A model generated the notes under the pieces. It was given only the letters and a program-made list of their open reading frames with translations, was not told where the DNA came from and ran no database searches. From Hwanghaeella sp964350445 (GTDB lineage: Bacteria; Pseudomonadota; Alphaproteobacteria; UBA8366; Aestuariispiraceae): 64,000 nucleotides of DNA. Positions within the stretch are counted from its first letter, which is position 1. Each line of letters starts with the position of its first letter. The stretch is taken from assembly GCA_964350445.1 (NCBI GenBank), contig CAYGKA010000022.1:1-64000 (forward strand). The letters are read 5' to 3'. The translations under genes were made by a program, and so were the position numbers. This document shows positions 35,071 through 44,000 of the stretch, in pieces.

Positions 35071-35117
35071 TATAATAAGTGGCTAGGTTACCACACTAGC
35101 CGCTATATTCAGCGGCT
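35071..35117 (+). promoter_or_regulatory. pip promoter -10 box and two alternative hairpins
   Basis: A perfect TATAAT lies at 35071-35076 without a good -35 box. Just downstream GGCTAG (35081-35086) can pair with CTAGCC (35096-35101), or AGCCGCT (35098-35104) with AGCGGCT (35111-35117). The two pairings compete for the same bases, and both would be at the 5' end of the pip transcript. Confidence 0.4.
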
Positions 35118-35141
35118 GTGATCATCGTTTCGGAACACCCC

Positions 35142-36140
35142 ATGCCGCGTAGCGAACTCTACCCCGCCATTGAGCCGTATGGGTCGGGACATCTGGAAGT
35201 TACACCCCCGCACAGCCTCTATTGGGAGCAATGTGGAAACCCCGACGGGTTTCCGGTGCTGTTCCTGCATGGCGGGCCGGGTGCGGGCTTTTCCTCCGGC
35301 CACAGGCGATTCTTCGATCCGCGCTTCTACCGCATCGTCCTTGTCGACCAACGCGGTGCGGGCAAGTCTCTGCCCTACGCTGAAATCGACGGCAACGATA
35401 CGCACAGCTTGGTCGGCGACATGGAAGCAATGCGCCGGCACCTGGAAATTGATCAATGGCTGCTGTTCGGCGGATCCTGGGGGTCGAGCTTGGCACTGGC
35501 CTATGCGGAGGCGCACCCATCCGTCTGCGCGGGGTTGATCCTGCGCGGCATTTTCCTGTGCCGGAAACAGGAAGTCGACTGGTTCATGGCCGGGATGCGC
35601 CAATTCTTCCCAGAGGCCTGGGACGCCTTCATGGGCTATTTGACCGAGGAGGAGCGCGCCGATCCCCTGGCCGCCTATTATCGCCGGCTTTGCGATCCCG
35701 ACCCGGCAATCCATATGCCGGCTGCGGCGGCATGGAGCCGGTATGAGGCAAGCTGCTCCACCCTGATCCCCAGCCCGGCGACGATCGATGCGATGAGCAG
35801 TCCGGAAACATCGCTCTCCTTGTCCCGTCTGGAAGCGCATTACTTCGTCAACAACCTGTTCCTGCGCGAAGGCCAATTGTTGGAAGACGCGCATCGGTTG
35901 CGCGGCCTGCCCGGCATCATCGTCCAAGGACGCTATGATGTGGTCTGCCCGCCGGCATCGGCGTGGGAACTTGCGGAAGCCTGGCCGGATGCGGAATTGT
36001 CGATGATCGCGGATGCCGGTCATTCAGCGGCGGAGGACGGCACGATGCGGGCGCTGGTCCATGCGACCGAACGCTTCAAGGATCGGCTGCCGTCTCCAAA
36101 ATCCGTCCCGAAAAGCCCTAGGACCGCGCAAACAGGCTGA
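35142..36140 (+). CDS. pip: Prolyl aminopeptidase
   Basis: The 332-residue alpha/beta hydrolase (family S33) has LYPAIEPYGSGHLEV at the N-terminus, the oxyanion block FLHGGPGAG, DQRGAGKS, the nucleophile elbow GGSWGSSLAL, the acid in GRYDVVCPP and the base in DAGHSA. It removes N-terminal proline from peptides in the cytosol. ATG 35142 is the family start. The last 23 bases overlap the 3' end of meaB on the other strand. Confidence 0.95.
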   Translation: MPRSELYPAIEPYGSGHLEVTPPHSLYWEQCGNPDGFPVLFLHGGPGAGFSSGHRRFFDPRFYRIVLVDQRGAGKSLPYAEIDGNDTHSLVGDMEAMRRHLEIDQWLLFGGSWGSSLALAYAEAHPSVCAGLILRGIFLCRKQEVDWFMAGMRQFFPEAWDAFMGYLTEEERADPLAAYYRRLCDPDPAIHMPAAAAWSRYEASCSTLIPSPATIDAMSSPETSLSLSRLEAHYFVNNLFLREGQLLEDAHRLRGLPGIIVQGRYDVVCPPASAWELAEAWPDAELSMIADAGHSAAEDGTMRALVHATERFKDRLPSPKSVPKSPRTAQTG

Positions 36141-37107
36141 TCAACCGCCGCGCCGCGATGGTCGGTGGCAAGGTTCCGTTCGCCACATTGCGTTCAACAT
36201 CGGGCAAATCCGCGACGATATCCGGATGTGCCTTCAGGGCGGCGATCAGGCCTTCGCCGACCTCCGTCCACAGCCAATCGAGCGCCTGGGCGGAGCGCCG
36301 CCGGGTGATTTCCCCGCTGGCGCCCAGCGCATCGCGAAAAGCCTCTATCTTCGTCCAGGCTTCAGCGATCCCCTCCCCCGTCTGCGCAGAGCAGGAGAGA
36401 ACGGGGACCGTCCAGTTCGGCGAAGCCGGGCGCAGCATGCGCAGTGCGCTGGTGTATTCGGCGACCGACCGCTTGGCCGTTTCCACCAAATCTCCATCCG
36501 CCTTATTCACCAGGATCATGTCGGCCAGTTCGACGATACCCTTCTTCAATCCCTGCAATTCGTCACCGCCGCCGGGCAGCAGCAGCAACAGGAACATGTC
36601 CGTCATTTCCGCGACCGCCGTTTCCGACTGCCCCACCCCGACGGTTTCGACCAGGATCACGTCGAAGCCGGCGGCCTCGCAGACCAGCATGGCTTCCCGC
36701 GTTCGCCGCGCCACCCCGCCCAGCGTCACACCGGCCGGCGACGGCCGGATGAAAGCGGATCGGTTGCGTGACAGTTCCTCCATTCGGGTCTTGTCGCCCA
36801 GGATGGACCCGCCGCTGCGTTTCGAGGAGGGGTCGACGGCGAGGACGGCCAATTTGTGCCCTCGGTCGATTACTTGCGTGCCGAAATTTTCGATGAAGGT
36901 GGATTTGCCGACGCCCGGCACGCCCGAGATACCGACGCGGATCGACTTTCCCGTCGCGGGCATCAGGCTTTCCAGAAGCATTTCCGCCGCCGCACGGTGA
37001 TCGGCGCGGGTCGATTCGACCAAGGTGATGGCACGGGCCAAGCTGCGGCGGTCACCCGCCGCCACGCCCTCGGCAAGCGCGGTCACATTGACTTCTTTCT
37101 GCGTCAT
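36118..37107 (-). CDS. meaB: Methylmalonyl-CoA mutase-associated GTPase MeaB
   Basis: The 329-residue G3E-family GTPase shows the P-loop GISGVPGVGKSTF, the VLAVDPSSKRSGGSILGDKTRM block, ETVGVGQSE, VNKADGD for guanine recognition and a C-terminal dimerisation helix. MeaB protects and loads adenosylcobalamin into methylmalonyl-CoA mutase; the mutase genes are not in this window. The start overlaps the stop of the upstream 171-residue gene by ATGA. Confidence 0.95.
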   Translation of the reverse strand: MTQKEVNVTALAEGVAAGDRRSLARAITLVESTRADHRAAAEMLLESLMPATGKSIRVGISGVPGVGKSTFIENFGTQVIDRGHKLAVLAVDPSSKRSGGSILGDKTRMEELSRNRSAFIRPSPAGVTLGGVARRTREAMLVCEAAGFDVILVETVGVGQSETAVAEMTDMFLLLLLPGGGDELQGLKKGIVELADMILVNKADGDLVETAKRSVAEYTSALRMLRPASPNWTVPVLSCSAQTGEGIAEAWTKIEAFRDALGASGEITRRRSAQALDWLWTEVGEGLIAALKAHPDIVADLPDVERNVANGTLPPTIAARRLISLFARS

Positions 37108-37619
37108 TTCTTGATTTGGCTGCCAAAGACCGTCTTGGCCATCATCCGGAGCTTCTTTTTGGACGCCGGGTCCAAGTCATCCAGAACCTTCTGTTTCTGC
37201 CGGTAGATCAGCATGGCGGACCGGACAAGGTCGTCATGCTCCTGGGCCGGCGGTGCGGAACGGGCGGGCGCGGCGGATTGCGCCGGCGCCGCGGTCTTGC
37301 CCCTGGGCGGGGCATCCACCGGCAGATCGCCGCTTTCGACCAATTCCCGGTGGGCCGACGCGATCGCCTCCCGGATCGTCTCCCGATCCAGATCGGTCGC
37401 ATTCGCCTTGTCCCGCAGACTGCCGTTCGATTCCCCGTCACGGGCGGCGTTGGCGGCCGCTTCGGCCAAAGATTCGGGCATTGGGGATTCGGACGTCCGG
37501 GATTCAGGGTCGGCAGCTTTCTGCGCTTCCGCCTTACGGCGTAAAACGGCGTCGCGTTTTTCCATCGCGTCGCGGGCTTCCTTGTTCAGGAATACGGTTT
37601 TGACGAATTTGCCGAGCAT
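37104..37619 (-). CDS. Unknown protein coupled to meaB
   Basis: The 171-residue protein is not recognised. It begins with a short hydrophobic-basic helix (MLGKFVKTVFLNKEARDAM), continues with a long charged, Ala/Pro/Ser-rich disordered middle, and ends in a basic helical tail (LDDLDPASKKKLRMMAKTVF). There is no signal or membrane span. Overlap of its stop with the meaB start by ATGA indicates joint translation, so a role tied to MeaB or its mutase is possible. Confidence 0.7.
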   Translation of the reverse strand: MLGKFVKTVFLNKEARDAMEKRDAVLRRKAEAQKAADPESRTSESPMPESLAEAAANAARDGESNGSLRDKANATDLDRETIREAIASAHRELVESGDLPVDAPPRGKTAAPAQSAAPARSAPPAQEHDDLVRSAMLIYRQKQKVLDDLDPASKKKLRMMAKTVFGSQIKK

Positions 37620-37711
37620 CGAGCCACCTTAGCGCATGTTTGCACCGGGGTGAATCGCCAAGATTGAGCAGACGATCACGGCCGGCGGCATTGGTATATA
37701 TTCACAAGCAA

Positions 37712-38251
37712 CTATGGGGCCAGTTCAGGGTCGAGAATCGCCGCCATCAACAATTCGTCGACCGGTTGACCGTCGATCATCACCGACCCCCGTTTTCGCC
37801 CCTCCACGGTGAAGCCCAAACCCTTGTAGAATCCGATCGCGGGGTCGTTCGTCACCATGACGGTCAATTCCAACCGGCAGATACCGGCGGACCGGGCCAA
37901 CGCCATGATGTTCCGCATCATCAACTTGCCTATTCCGATGCCATGATAGGCGGCGAGCACGCCGATCCCGATTGTGGCGGTATGCCGTGTCCGGCTCAAC
38001 TGACCGGCGACGAGGAGGCATTCCCCAACCGGCCGATCGCCATGCCAGGCATTGACCAGCGCGCATCCGGGGGCGCCCACTACCGAGCGGATGACGCCTT
38101 CCATCTCCGCCGCCGAGGCGGCCCGTTCCGACGGCAACCGATGAAAGAACGGGGTTTCGGCCAACAACACCTCGCCCATCTCCTTCAAGGCGGCGGCATC
38201 GTCGGGCTTTGCAGTCCGCAATACGATCTCTTCGATTGGAATTTTCGCCAA
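37712..38251 (-). CDS. GNAT family N-acetyltransferase
   Basis: The 179-residue protein carries the GNAT core: IVLRTAKPDDAAAL at strand 1, acetyl-CoA motif A (IGIGVLAAYHGIGIGKLMM) and motif B (LELTVMVTNDPAIGFYKGLGFTVEG). It acetylates an amino group on an unknown substrate. I chose TTG 38251 since GGAGG lies nine bases before it and the family N-terminus begins there; the frame is open further upstream. Confidence 0.85.
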   Translation of the reverse strand: MAKIPIEEIVLRTAKPDDAAALKEMGEVLLAETPFFHRLPSERAASAAEMEGVIRSVVGAPGCALVNAWHGDRPVGECLLVAGQLSRTRHTATIGIGVLAAYHGIGIGKLMMRNIMALARSAGICRLELTVMVTNDPAIGFYKGLGFTVEGRKRGSVMIDGQPVDELLMAAILDPELAP

Positions 38252-38475
38252 CCCCGCCGTCCTCCACACCCAGACACCCAAGCCATCTCCTTGGAAATCC
38301 TACTCATTTTTACGGCGATTCGCCAGTTCCCTCGAACTATGGCGGGGCGCCGATAGGGCCGCGCAAGAATTTTGGAATTCTGGAAAGGCTCGACGAACCG
38401 GCTGTAAAATGGCTGAATTCACTACTGGGGTGTTGTCGTCGCTGCTGAGCGCCACGCGCGCATGCGGCTTGTAGG

Positions 38476-39597
38476 GTGAAAATCGAGATGACGGTTTCCG
38501 CGCGCGGTCTAGGCAGTACGCCTTTGCCGCCGGACTTTGCGCAACGTGGCGTGGCTGTGCCCTTCACGACACGGCTGCTTTTCTTCGCCCGCGCGCGGCG
38601 CGGGACGGACGGGACGTTGGAATATCTCGTGCCGGGTTTGGCCGGCGGGCTGAAGACTTGTGTCATCCCGCATGGAAAGATCGGCGAGACGCTTTCCATG
38701 ACCGTCTTCGACCGCGCCTTGATGGAAGAGCTTTCAGATATATCGCCGATCACCCCGTCCACAGTGGAACAGGCGGCGCTTTCCGTCGGGTCCACGGGGC
38801 TTGGCGGGTCCCGCCTGATGCAGCAGGCACACCGGCGTGCGGAGGCGGACCGTTACGGCACCCTGGCCCTGGAAGGCCTGTTGACCAATGGATTGCTGTC
38901 CGTTTTCGATGAGAAGCCGATCGACGTCACCTATCTGGAATTGGCCGATTTGCGCGACCGCGCCAGGAAGGCGCTGGAAACCCACACCGCCAAGCTCGAT
39001 GCCCCTCTCGACGCCATCCTGTCGCGGCTTGCCCAATGGGCGCAGATCGTGCTTCCGGTCGGTTCGGAAGAGGCGGATTTCACCGGCCCCTATGTCGCAA
39101 CTTTGGCAGATATGGAAAGTTTGGCGGCGGATCTTTCCACTTGGTTGATCCCGGAACCCGTCGGCCCGGCGGAAATGGCGCAGCGGATCGCGGTCGCCGC
39201 CCGCAAGACCGCAGCAGCGGCGCAGATGCGGGTAGACCGGATCGACGAGTATCGTGGGCGAATGATACAGAGCCTGCAGGACTGGGATGCGGTCTGGGCG
39301 TCCCTGACAGCCGATGTTGAGATGATATCGAATGTCATCGACGGCTGGCAGCGCTTGATCGACAAATGGGACGCGGTCAGCCGCATGGACCGGGTCGACC
39401 AGCGGGAGATCGTGGAGCTGTTCGCGCTCTACCTGCCCGTCCTGCCGCGCAAAGCGGTGGACGAGAATCACGAGTTCTGGACCTCAATCCGCGAAAACCA
39501 GAAACGCTGGAATGATTCCGTCGGCACACCGGACTTGATGGCGACCGACGACGATCTGAGAGACAAGCTTGGCGACTTCAAGGTGGAGCACGCCTGA
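38476..39597 (+). CDS. Conserved-looking protein of unknown function, first of a coupled pair
   Basis: I cannot assign this 373-residue protein. The N-terminal third looks like a compact beta-rich domain (VPFTTRLLFFARARR, TLEYLVPGLAGG). From about residue 110 on it is mainly helical with long amphipathic helices (YLELADLRDRARKALETHTAKLD, ALSRLAQWAQ-like and EMAQRIAVAARKTAAAAQ), which could form a helical bundle or coiled coil. There is no signal or membrane span. The start is GTG 38476 or ATG 38488. Its stop and the next start share bases (TGATG), so the pair is translated together. Confidence 0.7.
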   Translation: MKIEMTVSARGLGSTPLPPDFAQRGVAVPFTTRLLFFARARRGTDGTLEYLVPGLAGGLKTCVIPHGKIGETLSMTVFDRALMEELSDISPITPSTVEQAALSVGSTGLGGSRLMQQAHRRAEADRYGTLALEGLLTNGLLSVFDEKPIDVTYLELADLRDRARKALETHTAKLDAPLDAILSRLAQWAQIVLPVGSEEADFTGPYVATLADMESLAADLSTWLIPEPVGPAEMAQRIAVAARKTAAAAQMRVDRIDEYRGRMIQSLQDWDAVWASLTADVEMISNVIDGWQRLIDKWDAVSRMDRVDQREIVELFALYLPVLPRKAVDENHEFWTSIRENQKRWNDSVGTPDLMATDDDLRDKLGDFKVEHA

Positions 39598-41006
39598 TGG
39601 ATGAGGATCTTGCCCGCAAGACGCTGACGTCGCTGTTCGAGGATCTGCCGGAGGCGCAGCTGAAAAAATTGGGCGCCAAGATCGAACTGGATCGAACCGA
39701 GAACCGATTCGGTCTGCCGCATCAGGCGATCATCTCGCTGATGCGGCCGTATCTGGCCGCGGTCCGCGCGCCGCGCGTCCACACGCCCCAGCGCATTCTC
39801 TGCGTCCCTTTCGAGGACATGTTCACGAACCACGATCCGGGATTCAAGCGCATCGGGTTCATCAACCGGAAAAGCATCGCACCATTCTGGCGCTGGCTCA
39901 GCCGGGACCTGATGCCGGAAACGCTGCCCGCCCTGTCGGAACGTTTTGCCGCCGCGCAGAGGGCCGGCGACGAAGTCGCCACCGCGCAGGCGGCAAGCAG
40001 CCTTTGGGCGCAAGCCGCGGCGGCGCTGCAGGAAGGTTTGGACAAGGCGGAGGTGAGCATCGCCGCCTATGAGGCACTTGCGAAGGTTTGCGGCGGGTCG
40101 GCCATCGTCGAGGATTTCGCGGAGATGACGAAGGTTTTGACCATCGCGGACCATGTGGAGGCGATGAAGCATGAACTGCCCCACAAACCGATCGCCCTGC
40201 TGACACCCGACAGCGTGTCGACGATCATTCGGCACTACACGGCTGTCGGCGCCGAGAATCCCGGCAAGGAAATGTTCCTGCTGCTGATCGTCATCGGCCG
40301 GCTGTTGCAACCCTTCCCGATCCTCAAGGTTTTCCGGTCGCTGTCCCGCAAGGGCGATGATTCCGTCATTCGAACGACCGACCTGAGCATAGCCGGCGAC
40401 ATCGTCATCAGCGCCCTGGAACAGGATGCGGTGGAAGCGGCCCGCGTCGCGCAGGACCGGACTTCCGGAGAGGAAGAGATCGTCCGCAAGGCCGCACGCT
40501 TCGCCGCCGCGTTCAAGGGCATCACGACAGATATCGGCATCCGGCGCGACGGCGAATGGGGCCAACGCATGTACAAGAGCCGCAATGCGGTCGCCGAGGC
40601 CGTGGAAAGCCGCATTCTTAACAATGCGCACAGAACCGTGTTGTCCGCTTTGTCGGAACGCCACGGCAGCCAGATTTCGGCGCTGGACACCTGGCCGGAC
40701 GAAAACGATTTCGAGGCCGCCGAAACCCGCGCCAGCGCGCTGGCCGCACTGTACAGAATATCGGACCAGCTCGGCGTCCGCGCGGTCTGTCAAAGCATGC
40801 TCGACGACATCCGCAAAAGCTTGAACGACTATAGCGTCCCGCTCGTCGAAGCGCTCAACCGGCTTCCAAAGGATGAGCATCCGCCGGCCTTTGCAAACCT
40901 TGCCGTGGTTGTGCGCTTGCTTGAACTGGTCGCCAATTCGGACGATGCCGACTTGCTGCGCAGACGCGGGCGCGCGGCCTTGGAAGGAACGATGCTGGAT
41001 TACTGA
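39597..41006 (+). CDS. Conserved-looking protein of unknown function, second of a coupled pair
   Basis: I do not recognise this 469-residue protein. It is almost entirely helical. The N-terminal part (about 1-110) has FGLPHQAIISLMRPYLAAV and a segment with RILCVPFEDMFTNHDPGFKR; the middle includes a hydrophobic stretch (EMFLLLIVIGRLLQPFPILK, about 220-240) more like a buried helix than a true span; the C-terminus is amphipathic. It overlaps the preceding gene by one base and ends 31 bases from the convergent giant coiled-coil gene. The three may form a functional module, which is inference from neighbourhood. Confidence 0.7.
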   Translation: MDEDLARKTLTSLFEDLPEAQLKKLGAKIELDRTENRFGLPHQAIISLMRPYLAAVRAPRVHTPQRILCVPFEDMFTNHDPGFKRIGFINRKSIAPFWRWLSRDLMPETLPALSERFAAAQRAGDEVATAQAASSLWAQAAAALQEGLDKAEVSIAAYEALAKVCGGSAIVEDFAEMTKVLTIADHVEAMKHELPHKPIALLTPDSVSTIIRHYTAVGAENPGKEMFLLLIVIGRLLQPFPILKVFRSLSRKGDDSVIRTTDLSIAGDIVISALEQDAVEAARVAQDRTSGEEEIVRKAARFAAAFKGITTDIGIRRDGEWGQRMYKSRNAVAEAVESRILNNAHRTVLSALSERHGSQISALDTWPDENDFEAAETRASALAALYRISDQLGVRAVCQSMLDDIRKSLNDYSVPLVEALNRLPKDEHPPAFANLAVVVRLLELVANSDDADLLRRRGRAALEGTMLDY

Positions 41007-41036
41007 TGCGCCGTAATTGATTGGAAAAAGCAGGTG

Positions 41037-44000
41037 TTACTGAACGTCTTCCCGCCCTGTCGCATGGCAGAGCAGGACATAGAGCTTGCCCACATCCGCC
41101 GTCATGAAGGTCGACTGCAACAGGTGTTCGGGGTCGTTCGACTTGGCCTGATCCAACAGACGGTCGAACTGCTCGATATACCGCGTCACGTAGTCCCGCG
41201 CTTCCTTGTCCTGCTTCACTTTTTCAGAAATCGCCCGAATCAACGCAGTCGGCTTCCCACGCAGCAAGGCCCGGGTGAAGATTGACCGGTCGCCTTTGAT
41301 GTAGCGGCGCCAATCCGCCTCTGCAACATCGCCCTCGACAATGCGGGTGAGGTCGATGGTGGTTGAATTCAGATCTTCCACGATGAAGCGGGCGGATTTC
41401 AGGAACAGGTCCCGCTTCAGGGATTGGTCCAAATCCTGAATTTCCGTGTGACGCTTGGATACCTGCTCCGATGCATCGATCAGGGCCTTCGCTTGTTTCG
41501 AGAAGTCCTCGCCGATGGCGCCGGCGTCATCGCGGGCCGAGTTTACCGCGCGGATGAGCTTCTTGCTGCCGGTCTCCACGGACTCGCTCAGGCCCGTCAG
41601 CGTCTGCTGTGTTTCTTCCGCCACCTTGGTCAGCGTCTTCGTTTCGGTGTTCAGGGACTTCGCGACGGTTTGGATCTGGTTATTCGCCAAATCGCCCGCC
41701 GCGGACAGATCGCCGGTCTGTGTTCGCAGCAAGGCGACCAGGGTTTCGATGCGCTTCGCAATCCTATCCGACGCATTGCTGACGCCTTCTTCCTGCTGCG
41801 CGAAAGCGTCGCCCAACAACCGCGCCGCGGTTGCCGCGGCCGCTGCGGCTTCGGTCATTTCCGCCGCCTGCCGACCCAAGGCGCTGCGGTGATCCTCGAT
41901 TTGCATGCCGGCGCTGACCGATGTCGTCGTCAGGCGCTCCGCTTCTCTGCCCATCTTCTCGGACAAGTCGCCGAACAGGGCCATCGCCTTGTCCATCGCC
42001 GTCCCGAAGCCTTCGCTCTCCGTGCGGAAAGTATCCCCCGCCTCGCCGATTCGCGTCTGGATCGCATCCGCCGCGGACAGCAGCGTGTCCACCTGGCGCT
42101 GCAAAACGGCGCGGATACCTTCGGTACGCTCTTCGGCGATCTTTGACGCTTCCGCCATGGTTGCCGTCTGGCCCGCCAGGCTGGATTCGGTGTTCGAGGC
42201 ACTTATGGCGATTTGCTCCGCCAAGGTCTGAAGGGCGTTCGCATCCTGCCGCAAGGAGTCGCGGATTTTCGCGATATCGGTACCGGCCTTTTCGGAGACA
42301 TCGTTCAACGCGGAGACATTCTGGCGCAGCGTTTCGTTCAAATCCTGGATCAAGGCCGCCGCCTTGTCCGACGCCGTCTGCAGGTCCGCGCTGCGCTTCT
42401 GTAGGGAATCACCGATCTTCTCCGTCCGGTCCTGGACCCATTCCGCCGCATCGCGCAACTCCGCACTTTGCTTGCGCAGAACCTCGGCCATCTCCCTCCC
42501 CTGAACAACGGCCGGATCGAATGTATCCACAAGTTCGGCGGATCCCGCCTGCAAGGAATCGCGCATTTCCTTCATGCGCGCCGCCAGCAACGCATCAATA
42601 TCCGCCGCCTGTTGCGCCGCGCGGTCGGATGCGGCGACAAGGTCTTCGGCCTGCTTTTGCATCAAAGCCCGCATCGTATCGGCGCGCATGGCAGCCGTGT
42701 CCGTCGCGCCGCCTATCAACTCCGATTGCTCGCGCAGGGCCGCGCCCATGGCTTCCATCTTCTCCGTCGCGGATTCGGACGCGGCCAACAACTGTCGGCT
42801 TTGAGAATCGGCGGCACTGCGGACAAGGCCCGTCTGTGTGGCGATACGGGTCGCGGCTTCGTTCAATTCCTCACTTTGTGCCGTAACGGATTTCAGAATT
42901 TCGCCGGTCTGGCTCTCCGTCTGCGCGGCGGCGTCCATCAGCATTTCGACCTGCTGCTTCAAGGCCTGCTGCATTCGCCCGACGATTTCGGCATTGCGGT
43001 CGACCGCCACGGTCAGGGACTTCGAACTGCGGTCGATATCGTTGCCCATGGCCTCGGCGAACCGCCCTGCCTTCTCGCCCAACTCGTCGCCCATTTTCTC
43101 CAGCCGGCCGCGCGTTTGATCCAGCAACTCGCCCTGCTCGGTCTCGATCCGCCCAAGGGCGGCGACGATCGCACCGGTCAGAATCTTTCCCTGGCGTTCC
43201 AACAGCGCGGTCATCTGCGTCACCCGGTCAGAAGTCTCCTCGCCGAATTTCCGGAAGGCATTGCGCTCCGCTTCGAAACTTTCATGCAGCGTGCGTGCGG
43301 TCCGCGCGGTGCGTTCCTCCATGTCCCGGACCAGGGCGTCCGTCTTACCGGAGGCTGTTGCGGCGTACCCGTCGAAGGCCTCGGCCTGATCCTGGACTCC
43401 GCTTTCCAACCGCGCCACGACCGCCGCAACATGATCGTCGATCGACCCGGCGGCGGCGCTCAGGCGCGCCTCACTGTCGGCGACCGAATCCTGCAATTCC
43501 ACAGCATGGCGCGACACCGCGTCCACAAGGCGCGCTGCCGATGCATCGACAGCCCCGGCCAAGGTTTCGCTTGCCGACGCGGCCTTGGCTTCCGTCTGCC
43601 GTGCGAAGGCGGAAAACGCCGTCATCTGTCTGCCGAGGCTCTCTTCCAGCCCGGACGACAATTCCTCCGCCTGGGCCGCCAGCTTGTCGCCGATCGTCGC
43701 GATCAGCGCTACAGTATTTCCGTCGAAATCGGCCAAACGCTGGTCGTGTTTGTCGAAGGCTTCCGACAGCGCCTCCGACGCCTTGACGGTTCCATCCCGC
43801 AGACGGGCTGATAGGCCGGCAAGGCGATTGTCCGTCCGCGACGCGAAGGCTTCGAAACTATCGATCTGCGACTGAAACGCCTCTTCCACCAAGCGCACCG
43901 TATCCTGCGCCCCGCTGCGCACCTGGTCGGAGAATGAGCTGATCTGGTCGGAGGCTTCGTCCCCGGCCCGGCGCAGATCCTCACCGCTGTCTTTCAACAG

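Noticed and set aside
39468..40880. A 470-codon minus-strand frame opposite the second unknown protein
   Set aside because: The plus-strand frame has the better start, coupling to the preceding gene and a protein-like helical pattern; the antisense translation is rich in Arg, Gln and Asp as expected for a shadow.
42468..43811. A 447-codon plus-strand frame within the giant coiled-coil gene
   Set aside because: It is the antisense of an Ala/Glu-rich coiled coil, which commonly yields long open frames; no start signal or domain is visible.
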